A stretch of DNA of 15,159 bases from MGBC102946 sp022793145. Lineage in GTDB: Bacteria; Bacillota_I; Bacilli_A; RF39; UBA660. The position numbers and the translations under genes were made by a program. The stretch's first letter is position 1. Each line of letters begins with the position of its first letter. Location of the stretch: assembly GCA_947426265.1 (NCBI GenBank), contig CANEDJ010000036.1, positions 1 through 15,159 of the forward strand, given 5' to 3'. Positions 6,185 to 13,078 of this stretch are shown in pieces. Below the pieces are notes generated by a model, which saw only the letters and a list, made by a program, of their open reading frames with translations, was not told the origin of the DNA and searched no databases.

Positions 6185-6730
6185 ATGACGAATCTTGAAA
6201 AAATAGACTTTGCTGTTTTGACTACATTAGGAGCACATCCTGATTACTCTGAGATTATGACGGAAATATTAACAAAAAAATTATTAGATAAAGATCCTTT
6301 TGTAACTGCTAAATATTTTTCTAGAGCGAATGATGCGAGAGCCCATATGATGGAAGTTAGTGATTTAGATTTGCTTTCAGAAGTAATAAAAAATGCAATA
6401 AAAACATCTTTTCTTTTAGAGCAGAAAGGTATTGCAACAATGGGGGATGCAACTTATTTAGACGGAGAAAAAGATAAGACTCTCTTTGGATCTACTGCGT
6501 GTAAATGGATTAGTAATGAGTTAGAAAAATATCCTAAAAAAAGTTTGGATGATATTTTAGAAAAACATCCAGAAATTCTACCTATTTTGGTATCTGTATT
6601 TGAAGAAACTAGATATGGAACAGATTCTGTCATAACAAAAGAAGAATTAGATAACCCAGATTTAATTCACTCTTTATTTTCTGTATTAAATAGAATTGAA
6701 AATGACATCCATTCTTATACTGAAGCTTAG
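6185..6730 (+). CDS. Uncharacterised 181-aa soluble protein between miaB and cotE
   Basis: I do not recognise this family. The 181 residues show no signal peptide, no membrane span and no cysteine-rich motif; the only cysteine is in STACKWISNE. It looks mainly helical, and the C-terminal half is acidic. Candidate conserved stretches are LTTLGAHPDYSEI (13-25), KYFSRANDARAHMM (44-57) and GIATMGDATYLDGEKD (82-97). The start is clear: AGGAGGG (6171-6177) is 7 bases before the ATG. It has its own terminator and a weak sigma-A-like promoter, so it is a single-gene unit. It occupies the place of ymcA in the Bacillus miaB-ymcA-cotE order, but I see no resemblance to YmcA, which is shorter and has a different helix pattern. 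A sporulation link rests only on its position. Confidence 0.85.
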   Translation: MTNLEKIDFAVLTTLGAHPDYSEIMTEILTKKLLDKDPFVTAKYFSRANDARAHMMEVSDLDLLSEVIKNAIKTSFLLEQKGIATMGDATYLDGEKDKTLFGSTACKWISNELEKYPKKSLDDILEKHPEILPILVSVFEETRYGTDSVITKEELDNPDLIHSLFSVLNRIENDIHSYTEA

Positions 6731-6733
6731 AAG

Positions 6734-6758
6734 TAAGAAATTGTAATTTCTTATTTTT
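6734..6758 (+). terminator. Terminator after the 181-aa gene
   Basis: TAAGAAAT (6734-6741), loop TGTA, ATTTCTTA (6746-6753), then TTTTT. Perfect 8-bp stem, 3 bases after the stop codon. Confidence 0.8.
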
Positions 6759-6783
6759 CTTTGTTCACTTTTTAAGGCTTTCG

Positions 6784-6792
6784 CATACATTA
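6784..6792 (+). promoter_or_regulatory. Sporulation-sigma -10 element (sigma-E/sigma-K type) for cotE
   Basis: CATACATTA fits both the sigma-E -10 (CATACA-x-T) and the sigma-K -10 (CATA-x3-TA) of Bacillus. An AC at 6767-6768, 15 bases upstream, could be a slightly close sigma-K -35; I see no good sigma-E -35. Bacillus cotE is known to be read by both factors in the mother cell. The start of transcription would be near 6798, directly before AGAGGTGAT. Confidence 0.55.
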
Positions 6793-6811
6793 AAGTGAGA
6801 GGTGATAAAAA

Positions 6812-7345
6812 GTGGCATATAAAGAGATTGTAACGAAAGCAGTTATAGGAAAAGGGAAAAAATATTTCAAGAATAACTATAGCATTGAGTCCACTGATAA
6901 CCCTACTACAGTATTAGGTTGCTGGGTAATTAATCATAAATTTAAAGGTTACAAATCTGGTGATAAAATTGGAGTAGATGGTTCATTTGATGTAAATATT
7001 TGGTATTCTTACGAGAACGATTCAAAAACAACGGTTGTAAATAAGAAATTTGATTACAATGATTTATTCAATGTAAAAACGAGAAATGATGTGGATTTGA
7101 CTGGTGACACTGATATTATTGTACGCTCTTTAAAACAACCAACTTGTTCTAAAGTAAATATTTTAGATGGTGGTGTAATCAACTTTGATATAGAGAAAGA
7201 ATTAGGTGTTGAAATTGTAGGAGAAACAAAAATGAAAATAGCAATCGAAGAGGAAGAAGATCCATGGGACGAAATCGATGATGAAGTAACAGAAGAAGTA
7301 GAGCAAGAAATTGAGAATAGTGTAACTGAAGACTACATAAAATAA
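6812..7345 (+). CDS. cotE: Outer spore coat morphogenetic protein CotE
   Basis: Related to Bacillus CotE, which forms a layer around the forespore in the mother cell and recruits outer-coat proteins. It begins MAYKEIVTKAVIGKGKKY, matching the Bacillus opening (YREIITKAVVAKGRK). It then shows the family core LGCWVINHKFKG (35-46), DVNIWYSYEND (60-70), VRSLKQPTCSKVNI (104-117) and EIVGETKMKIAIE (133-145). The C-terminal tail is strongly acidic (EEEEDPWDEIDDEV and onward), as in CotE. Length is 177 residues (181 in B. subtilis). The GTG start follows AGAGGTGAT (6798-6806). A mother-cell-type -10 motif lies just upstream. Its place close downstream of miaB matches Bacillus. Family and function are confident. 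Confidence 0.92.
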   Translation: MAYKEIVTKAVIGKGKKYFKNNYSIESTDNPTTVLGCWVINHKFKGYKSGDKIGVDGSFDVNIWYSYENDSKTTVVNKKFDYNDLFNVKTRNDVDLTGDTDIIVRSLKQPTCSKVNILDGGVINFDIEKELGVEIVGETKMKIAIEEEEDPWDEIDDEVTEEVEQEIENSVTEDYIK

Positions 7346-7380
7346 AGTGTCAACCAAAAAGTGTTGACACTTCTTTTTTT
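7345..7380 (+). terminator. Strong terminator after cotE, overlapping the rpsP promoter
   Basis: AAGTGTCAAC (7345-7354), 8-base loop, GTTGACACTT (7363-7372), then C and seven T. Perfect 10-bp stem that begins in the stop codon. The right arm contains TTGACA, the -35 box for rpsP. Confidence 0.9.
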
Positions 7381-7392
7381 GTATGATATACT
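7364..7392 (+). promoter_or_regulatory. Sigma-A promoter for rpsP-khpA, -35 inside the cotE terminator
   Basis: TTGACA (7364-7369), 17 bases, TATACT (7387-7392), with TGA before it (extended -10). 11 of 12 positions match consensus. The start of transcription would be near 7399. Confidence 0.8.
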
Positions 7393-7418
7393 GTTTTACA
7401 GTGAAACGGAGGGATAAT

Positions 7419-7697
7419 ATGGCAGTTAAATTAAGACTAAAAAGAATGGGATCAAAAAAGAAACCTTTTTATCGTATTGTAGCAGCTGATTCAAGAAGTC
7501 CAAGAGACGGAAGATTTATTGAAAATGTTGGAACTTATAATCCAATTACTGAACCAGCAGAAATTAAAATTGATGAAGAAGTAGCTATGAAATGGTTAAA
7601 AGATGGTGCAATTCCTACTGATACAGTGAGAGATTTATTAAAAAAACAAGGTATTTTAGAAAAATTCCATCAAATGAGAATGAGTAAGAAAGCATAA
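7419..7697 (+). CDS. rpsP: 30S ribosomal protein S16
   Basis: Structural and assembly protein of the small ribosomal subunit, 92 residues. The opening MAVKLRLKRMGSKKKPFYRIVAADSR and the following SPRDGRFIENVGTYNP are diagnostic, as is the end region KWLKDGAIPTDTVRDLLKKQGI. The start at 7419 is set by GGAGGG (7408-7413). An in-frame ATA codon upstream at 7383 lies before the predicted transcription start. It is followed after 2 bases by khpA, the usual neighbour. The rimM, trmD and rplS genes that follow in Bacillus are not here. Confidence 0.97.
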   Translation: MAVKLRLKRMGSKKKPFYRIVAADSRSPRDGRFIENVGTYNPITEPAEIKIDEEVAMKWLKDGAIPTDTVRDLLKKQGILEKFHQMRMSKKA

Positions 7698-7699
7698 TT

Positions 7700-7945
7700 A
7701 TGGATTTAGCAGAATTAACCTCTTACTTAGTAAAAAATTTAGTAAGAGAACCAGAAATGGTATCAGTAAAACAATTTGATGATGAGGAAGACCTTATTAC
7801 AATTCAAGTATTGGTTAGTAGTGATGATATGGGAACTGTAATAGGTGCAGGCGGAAAAATAGCGAATTCTATTCGTACAATTGTACAAGCTTCAGCTTCT
7901 ATTCATTACCAGAAAAAAGTAAAAATTAATATTGATTCTTTTTAG
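7700..7945 (+). CDS. khpA: KH-domain RNA-binding protein KhpA (YlqC)
   Basis: Small single KH-domain protein that binds RNA; with KhpB (EloR/Jag) it is known to affect cell division and elongation in other Gram-positives. The 81 residues carry the KH GxxG loop as GTVIGAGGKIANSIRTIV (45-62), with G49-A50-G51-G52. Length and the conserved start MDLAELTSYLVKNLV fit KhpA. Only 2 bases separate it from rpsP and there is no clear ribosome site of its own (AAGAAAG only), so translation is probably coupled to rpsP. The unit ends in a terminator that starts inside the stop codon. Confidence 0.93.
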   Translation: MDLAELTSYLVKNLVREPEMVSVKQFDDEEDLITIQVLVSSDDMGTVIGAGGKIANSIRTIVQASASIHYQKKVKINIDSF

Positions 7946-7969
7946 AAGCAAGAAATTCGCTTCTTTTTT
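7944..7969 (+). terminator. Terminator after khpA
   Basis: AGAAGC (7944-7949), 9-base loop, GCTTCT (7959-7964), then TTTTT. The stop codon TAG (7943-7945) provides the first two stem bases. Confidence 0.85.
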
Positions 7970-7970
7970 C

Positions 7971-7999
7971 TTGTATAAACCACTACTTTATACTATAAT
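7971..7999 (+). promoter_or_regulatory. Sigma-A promoter for uppS-cdsA-rseP
   Basis: TTGTAT (7971-7976), 17 bases, perfect TATAAT (7994-7999). It begins directly after the khpA terminator. Confidence 0.65.
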
Positions 8000-8023
8000 A
8001 TTAAATAGATAGTGAGGTATTAT

Positions 8024-8755
8024 ATGGATTATAGCAAAATGAAAATACCACATCACGTTGGCATTATTATAGATGGAAATGGAAGATGGGCAGAAGAACA
8101 TGGCAAAAAAAGAAGTTATGGACATAAAGCAGGAGCAGAAAAATTTGAAAAACTAGCACTTCATATTTTTAATACTGGAGTAAAAGTTTTAAGTGCTTAT
8201 GTTTTTTCTACTGAAAATTTTAAAAGAAGTGATGAAGAAGTTCATAATATCATGGAATTGTTTGTAAAGAAAACAAAGCAGTTAACAAAAATATATCAAA
8301 AAAAGAACATTAAAGTTTTGTTTTCAGGAAGAAGAGAACCACTAAGTAAAGAAGTACTAAAAACCATGGATGAAATTACAGAAATGACAAAAAATAATAC
8401 AGATGGTATTTTGAACTTTTGCTTAAACTATGGTGGCCATTCAGAAATTGTTGATGCTACTTTAAAAGTTTTCAAAGATTTAAAGGAAAATAAAATAATT
8501 GAAGACGATGTAGATGAAGAATTGTTTGGCCATTATCTTTATCAAGATTTACCACCAATTGATTTCTTGATTAGAACAAGTGGAGAATATAGAATCAGCA
8601 ATTTTATGTTATGGCAAGCTTCTTATGCAGAATTTTATTTTCCAAAGATTTATTTTCCAGATTTTAATGAAGAAGAATTTGATAAAGCAATTTTAGAATA
8701 TACCAAAAGAGATAGAAGATTTGGAGGAATTGATTATGAAAAAAAGAATTCTTAG
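8024..8755 (+). CDS. uppS: Isoprenyl (undecaprenyl) diphosphate synthase
   Basis: cis-Prenyltransferase that condenses isopentenyl diphosphate units to make the C55 lipid carrier for peptidoglycan and other wall polymers. With the ATG at 8024 it has 243 residues, the usual length. Signatures: HVGIIIDGNGRWAEEHG (11-27) with catalytic D17, YVFSTENFKRS (59-69), LNYGGHSEIVDA (134-145), and the diphosphate-binding end FLIRTSGEYRISNF (181-194) with WQASYAEFYF. The start is set by AGTGAGGT (8011-8018). The GTG at 8012 lies within that site and only a few bases from the predicted transcription start. It is first in an operon with cdsA, which it overlaps by 20 bases. Confidence 0.96.
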   Translation: MDYSKMKIPHHVGIIIDGNGRWAEEHGKKRSYGHKAGAEKFEKLALHIFNTGVKVLSAYVFSTENFKRSDEEVHNIMELFVKKTKQLTKIYQKKNIKVLFSGRREPLSKEVLKTMDEITEMTKNNTDGILNFCLNYGGHSEIVDATLKVFKDLKENKIIEDDVDEELFGHYLYQDLPPIDFLIRTSGEYRISNFMLWQASYAEFYFPKIYFPDFNEEEFDKAILEYTKRDRRFGGIDYEKKNS

Positions 8756-9548
8756 TTCTATTATCATGGCAATTATTTTAGTTCCACTTTTCTTAAAAGG
8801 CGGAATTGTGTTTACCTTAGGTGTTTATTTCATATCTTTGCTTGCATTAAAAGAATTTTTAGATATGAAAAATACAAAAAAGGAGCATCCAGAGTTTATT
8901 AATTTTATTAGCTATATGATGTTGACTCTTTTAATTTTCTTTAATGTGAGTGGAGAACATTCTAAAGAGATACTAGTCTTGACAATGGATTTTAGAGTTG
9001 TAGCAGGCTTATTTTTGACATTTTTAATTCCAACTGTTTTATATCATGATAGAAGTAAATATAGTATTAATGATGCCTTTTATTTAATTGGAGGAATCTT
9101 CTTTTTAGGAACTTCAGTATCTTTATTTATTCTATTTAGAGAAAGAGAATTCGCACTGTTAATTTATTTATTATTAATTACAATTTTTACTGATACTTAC
9201 GCTTTTTTAACTGGATTATTGATTGGAAAGCATAAATTATTAGAAGAAATATCTCCTAAGAAAACTTGGGAAGGTACATTAGGAGGAACTATATTTGCTG
9301 TCTTTGTAGCAGTTAGTTTCTATCATACAGTGATTAATCCTGAAACCTCAATATGGAGCTTAACTTTAATTACAACATTTTTATCCTTTTTAGGACAACT
9401 TGGAGATTTATTCTTTTCTGCAATCAAACGTTACTATGGAAAAAAAGATTTCTCTAATATCATTCCAGGTCATGGAGGAATATTAGACCGTTTAGATAGT
9501 ATTATATTTGTAGTGTTGGGTTATGTTTTCTTTATTAGCATTTTATAG
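8736..9548 (+). CDS. cdsA: Phosphatidate cytidylyltransferase (CDP-diglyceride synthase)
   Basis: Membrane enzyme that makes CDP-diacylglycerol from phosphatidic acid and CTP, the branch point of phospholipid synthesis. 270 residues with several membrane spans. The family signature is complete near the C-terminus: SAIKRYYGKKDF (228-239) followed by IIPGHGGILDRLDS (242-255). The upstream SPKKTWEGTLGG (173-184) is also conserved. The ATG at 8736 is set by GGAGG (8723-8727); the earlier TTG at 8721 overlaps that site. It begins 20 bases inside uppS, so the two are coupled. In Bacillus dxr follows; here rseP follows directly. Confidence 0.96.
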   Translation: MKKRILSSIIMAIILVPLFLKGGIVFTLGVYFISLLALKEFLDMKNTKKEHPEFINFISYMMLTLLIFFNVSGEHSKEILVLTMDFRVVAGLFLTFLIPTVLYHDRSKYSINDAFYLIGGIFFLGTSVSLFILFREREFALLIYLLLITIFTDTYAFLTGLLIGKHKLLEEISPKKTWEGTLGGTIFAVFVAVSFYHTVINPETSIWSLTLITTFLSFLGQLGDLFFSAIKRYYGKKDFSNIIPGHGGILDRLDSIIFVVLGYVFFISIL

Positions 9549-9563
9549 AAAAGAGGAATTTTA

Positions 9564-10610
9564 ATGACAATTATATATTTTATTTTAATATTAGGAATTA
9601 TTGTTTGTATTCACGAGTTTGGACATTTCTTATTTGCCAAAAAAGCGGGAATATATGTCTATGAATTTTCTATTGGAATGGGTCCAAGGTTGATTAAGTG
9701 GAATAGAAAGAACGATGAAACTGTATATTCAATTAGGTTACTTCCAATAGGGGGATTTGTTCAAATGGCAGGAGAAGACCTAGCCGCTGATGAAAAGTCT
9801 GAAATTCCAAAAGAAAAGATGATGCAAAACAAAAAATGGCATCAAAGATTTTTGACAATTGTAGCAGGAGTAATGTTTAACTTTATTCTTGCCATCGTAT
9901 TATTATTTATAATTGCCCTTATTCATGGAGCGCCTTATTTAGGAACTAGAGTTGGTGCGGTAGAAGAAAATAGTCCAGCAGCGGTGGCAGGTTTAGAGGC
10001 TGGCGATAAAATTGTCAAAGTTGGAAATAAAAAAGTAAGTAATTCCGATATACTAATGTTAGAACTTCAGGTGCAAAATGGAAAAGAGACAACTTTTCTT
10101 GTAGAAAAAAAAGATGGAAAAAAGAAAGCGATTGTAATATCTCCTAAAAAAGTAACTGTAGATAAAAAAGAAGGTTACCAATATGGATTCGGTTTAGAAA
10201 CAAAAACAGAAAAAGGGATCATTGGAGCAATTCAATATGCATTTGGGAAAACGATTAGTTTAGTAGAACAAATGATTTTTATCATTGGATATTTATTTAC
10301 AGGAAAGCTTGCTTTAAGTAGTTTAGCTGGTCCAGTTGGAATATTTCAAGTAGTAGGAGAGACAGCCAAAACAGGAATTTTAAATATCATTTATTTAATT
10401 GCATTTATGAGTATCAATGTCGGATTTTTAAATTTACTTCCAATTCCAGCATTTGATGGAGGAAGATTACTATTCTTAGTGATTGAAAAAATAAAACGGA
10501 GTCCAGTAAGTCCAAAAGTAGAAAACACAATACATTCTGTTGGATTTATTTTATTGATGATTTTAATGGTAGTAATTACTTATAATGATATTTTAAGATT
10601 ATTTCATTAA
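9564..10610 (+). CDS. rseP: Site-2 zinc metalloprotease RseP/RasP (M50)
   Basis: Intramembrane protease that cleaves membrane-bound anti-sigma factors and signal-peptide remnants after a first cut; the Bacillus orthologue is RasP (YluC). 348 residues. The zinc-binding HEFGH (17-21) lies in the first membrane span, and the third ligand motif LLPIPAFDGGRLLF (291-304) includes D298. A PDZ domain spans about 126-195, with NSPAAVAGLEAGDKIVKVG in its ligand loop. GPVGI (256-260) is also typical. The start follows AAGAGGA 15 bases after cdsA. Last gene of the uppS operon. SpoIVFB is a related sporulation protease but has no PDZ domain, so it is a poorer match. Confidence 0.95.
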   Translation: MTIIYFILILGIIVCIHEFGHFLFAKKAGIYVYEFSIGMGPRLIKWNRKNDETVYSIRLLPIGGFVQMAGEDLAADEKSEIPKEKMMQNKKWHQRFLTIVAGVMFNFILAIVLLFIIALIHGAPYLGTRVGAVEENSPAAVAGLEAGDKIVKVGNKKVSNSDILMLELQVQNGKETTFLVEKKDGKKKAIVISPKKVTVDKKEGYQYGFGLETKTEKGIIGAIQYAFGKTISLVEQMIFIIGYLFTGKLALSSLAGPVGIFQVVGETAKTGILNIIYLIAFMSINVGFLNLLPIPAFDGGRLLFLVIEKIKRSPVSPKVENTIHSVGFILLMILMVVITYNDILRLFH

Positions 10611-10618
10611 AATAACTT

Positions 10619-10650
10619 GACCTTCTCCTTAGGGAAAGGTCTATATTTTT
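10619..10650 (+). terminator. Terminator after rseP
   Basis: GACCTT (10619-10624), one bulged C, TCC, loop TTAG, GGA, AAGGTC (10636-10641), then TATATTTTT. 9 bp with one bulge. Confidence 0.65.
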
Positions 10651-10666
10651 ATATAGAAGGGAGGAA

Positions 10667-10684
10667 ATGATATTTTTATATCAT
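10667..10684 (+). promoter_or_regulatory. Perfect hairpin between ribosome site and start codon of the ABC ATPase
   Basis: ATGATAT, TTTT, ATATCAT is an exact inverted repeat. The ribosome site AGGGAGG (10658-10664) lies just before it and the ATG (10693) just after. Across the linear sequence the spacing is 28 bases, but with the hairpin folded it is 10. The stem is AT-rich and would be weak. It could also be an operator. Confidence 0.5.
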
Positions 10685-10692
10685 GAAAGATT

Positions 10693-11592
10693 ATGTTAAA
10701 AGTAGAGAATGTAACAAAATATTATGGAGATTTTTTAGCAGTAGATAATTTATCATTTACTGTAAAACCTGGAGAAATATTTGGATTGCTCGGAGTAAAT
10801 GGAGCAGGAAAAACAACAACATTTAGAATGATTATGGGGCTTTTAGATCCTACCCAAGGAAAGATTACATTGGATGGAAAAAAGATAGACTATGATGTGA
10901 CAGATAAAATTGGTTTTTTAACAGAGGAAAGAAGCTTGCTATTAAAAATGACAGTGAAAGAACAATGTTTATTTTATGGAACTTTAAAAGGTATGAAAAA
11001 AAAGGAAATAGAAAAAAGACTAGATGAATTATTAGAGCGCTTTGAAATACCAGAATATAAAGATAAAAAAATCAAAGAGCTTTCAAAAGGAAATCAGCAA
11101 AAAGTACAATTCATTACAGCTATTTTAAATGATCCCAAATTACTTATCTTAGATGAACCATTTAGTGGTTTAGATCCATTTAATATTGAACTTTTTAAAA
11201 AAGAAATTGTAGAAATGTCTAACCGCGGAAGTATGATTATATTTTCTTCACACAGAATGGAACATGTAGAACTATTTTGTAAAAAATTAGTAGTCATGTT
11301 AAAAGGAAAATCTGTATTGGAAGGATATTTATCTGATATCAAAGAACAATATCGTAAAAAGAATATTCTGATCAAGGGAGATGTTAAGAAAAAAGAACTT
11401 GAAGCAATTGATGGTGTTGTAGAGATTATAGAAAAAGCGGATGAATTAGAAGTTAAAATTGAAGAACAAAAGATTGCTACTAAAGTCTTTGAAACAATTT
11501 CTAGCCATAAAAAAATTACAAAGTTTGTAATTGAGGAACCATCTTTAAATGAAATCTTTGTAGCAAAAGTAGGTGAAAATTATGACAAGTAA
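10693..11592 (+). CDS. ABC transporter ATP-binding protein, NatA/YhaQ-like
   Basis: Cytoplasmic ATPase of an ABC-2 exporter. 299 residues. Walker A GVNGAGKT (34-41), signature LSKGNQQKV (130-138), Walker B LLILDEP (150-156) with the catalytic E155, D-loop SGLD and the H-loop H187. A C-terminal extension (about 215-299) with EPSLNEIFV resembles the regulatory tail of NatA-type ATPases. The start is ATG 10693: the in-frame TGA at 10684 blocks any longer form, and family members begin just before such a LKVENVTKYYG sequence. Its ribosome site is oddly far upstream (see the hairpin). It overlaps the permease gene by 11 bases. The exported substrate is unknown; related pairs move sodium, peptides or drugs. 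Confidence 0.93.
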   Translation: MLKVENVTKYYGDFLAVDNLSFTVKPGEIFGLLGVNGAGKTTTFRMIMGLLDPTQGKITLDGKKIDYDVTDKIGFLTEERSLLLKMTVKEQCLFYGTLKGMKKKEIEKRLDELLERFEIPEYKDKKIKELSKGNQQKVQFITAILNDPKLLILDEPFSGLDPFNIELFKKEIVEMSNRGSMIIFSSHRMEHVELFCKKLVVMLKGKSVLEGYLSDIKEQYRKKNILIKGDVKKKELEAIDGVVEIIEKADELEVKIEEQKIATKVFETISSHKKITKFVIEEPSLNEIFVAKVGENYDK

Positions 11593-12907
11593 ATTAAACT
11601 ATTTAATTGGTGTTAGTTTAAAAAGAAAAATTAAGACGAAATGGTTTGTGATTGCTAATATTATATTAGGAATTATTATAGCAGGAATTATCAATATTGA
11701 TAGTATTATCATGTTATTTGGAGGGGACTTTAATAATAAGACTCCACTTTATGTCATTGATGAAACTGGTGTTGCTTATGAATTATTTGAATCTCAAATA
11801 AAAGAAATGGATATCAACTTAGCAGGAAAAGAAGAAGGAAGTTATGAGATTAAAAAGTATGATAAAAGTATAGAAGAAGCCAAAAAAGAAATTGAAAAAG
11901 ATAAAAAAATTATTGTAGTCTTATTACAGGAAGATAGTAAAAATACATTAAAAGCAACGATTGTATCGGAACAGTTTCTAGACACCTTAGATACTCAAGT
12001 ATTAACAAGTACTATTAATACAGTAAAAGTAGCACTTGCTCTTTCTAACTCTAATATTAGTAATGAAGAAATTGCCGCTATTTATTCTAATGTAACGATT
12101 GAAAGAATTTATTTAGATGAAACAAAAAAATCAGAAGATGAAAATATGGAAATTATTGTAACGACCGTATTTCCAGTCGTTATCTTACCATTTTTTATGT
12201 TAACAATGTTTTTGGTTCAAATGATTGGAGCAGAAGTAAATGATGAAAAAACAACAAGAGGAATGGAAATTATCATTTCTAATGTAAGTCCTAAAACTCA
12301 CTTTTTTGCAAAAGTAATTGCCGCAAATTTATTTGTCTTATTTCAAGGATTATTGCTAGTTTTATTTGTACTATTTGGACTATTTATTCGCCAAATAATA
12401 GGAGGAAACTCTATTGTGAATGGACTTGGAAGTGAAGTAAGTAAGGTAATTACAGGACTAGGAGAAACTGGACTTGCAAGTAAATTTATTTATATTATTC
12501 CGCTTTCTTTACTACTTATGATTTTAACTTTTATTGCTTATTCTTTATTAGCAGGAATACTTGCATCTATGACAACCAATACAGAAGATTTTCAGCAATT
12601 ACAAACTCCAATTATCATTATTTCATTAATTGGTTATTATTTGGCAATGATGGCAGGCGTTTTTGAAGGAGCAACATTTATTAAAATATTAGGATTCGTT
12701 CCATTAATATCTGCTATATTGGCTCCATCGCTATTAGTCTTAGGAGAGTTTGGAGTAATAGAATTTATAATTTCCATTATACTAGTAGTTATAACAAACT
12801 GGTTATTGATTAAATATGGATTACGAATCTATAAAGTTGGAATATTAAATTACTCTTCTAACGGTTTATGGAAAAAAATGTTTAAAGCGTTGAAAACAAA
12901 AGAATAG
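11582..12907 (+). CDS. ABC-2 type transporter permease, NatB/YhaP-like
   Basis: Membrane partner of the preceding ATPase. 441 residues from the ATG at 11582, which is set by AGGTGA (11571-11576); the GTG at 11573 lies inside that site. Topology: one span near the N-terminus (about 20-45), a large outside domain of roughly 150 residues, then a bundle of about five or six spans through the C-terminal half, starting at IIVTTVFPVVILPFFMLTMF. A large extracytoplasmic loop followed by a membrane bundle is the pattern of NatB/YhaP permeases. The segment GAEVNDEKTTRGMEIIISNVSPKTHFFAK contains the cytoplasmic coupling region typical of the family. The unit ends in a terminator overlapping its stop codon. 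Confidence 0.9.
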   Translation: MTSKLNYLIGVSLKRKIKTKWFVIANIILGIIIAGIINIDSIIMLFGGDFNNKTPLYVIDETGVAYELFESQIKEMDINLAGKEEGSYEIKKYDKSIEEAKKEIEKDKKIIVVLLQEDSKNTLKATIVSEQFLDTLDTQVLTSTINTVKVALALSNSNISNEEIAAIYSNVTIERIYLDETKKSEDENMEIIVTTVFPVVILPFFMLTMFLVQMIGAEVNDEKTTRGMEIIISNVSPKTHFFAKVIAANLFVLFQGLLLVLFVLFGLFIRQIIGGNSIVNGLGSEVSKVITGLGETGLASKFIYIIPLSLLLMILTFIAYSLLAGILASMTTNTEDFQQLQTPIIIISLIGYYLAMMAGVFEGATFIKILGFVPLISAILAPSLLVLGEFGVIEFIISIILVVITNWLLIKYGLRIYKVGILNYSSNGLWKKMFKALKTKE

Positions 12908-12931
12908 AAGCATAGGAATATGTTTCTTTTT
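12906..12931 (+). terminator. Terminator after the ABC permease
   Basis: AGAAGCATA (12906-12914), loop GGAA, TATGTTTCT (12919-12927), then Ts. 9 bp with one G-U. The stop TAG (12905-12907) supplies the first two stem bases. Confidence 0.8.
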
Positions 12932-13021
12932 ATTATAAAAATTTTATTGATGGATATCTTTTCACAATTTAGTGTAGAAACACTTAATCATAATATATAT
13001 TTTTTGAATGTCATCTCTTAT

Positions 13022-13057
13022 TTGACAAAATAATTATTTGTTCTTTGATATGATAAT
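13022..13057 (+). promoter_or_regulatory. Possible promoter region of spoIIP
   Basis: TTGACA (13022-13027) is a perfect -35, but the nearest -10-like boxes, TATGAT (13049-13054) and GATAAT (13052-13057), are 21 and 24 bases away, too far for sigma-A. No clean sigma-E (CATACA-x-T) or sigma-F element is seen. The sigma factor stays open. Confidence 0.3.
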
Positions 13058-13078
13058 GATCATAAAGAGGTGAAAAAA

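Noticed and set aside
10667..10699. 10-codon leader frame overlapping the ABC ATPase start
   Set aside because: Its ATG is only 2 bases from the SD, too close for good initiation, and it coincides with the hairpin.
11094..11375. Minus-strand frame in the ABC ATPase gene
   Set aside because: Shadow of the conserved signature and Walker B region.
12970..12990. Small hairpin AGTGT-AGAA-ACACT before spoIIP
   Set aside because: Short stem without a T run; no role can be argued.
13045..13066. Fur-box-like GATAATGATCAT before spoIIP
   Set aside because: Only a partial match in very AT-rich DNA; a gap breaks the 19-base pattern.
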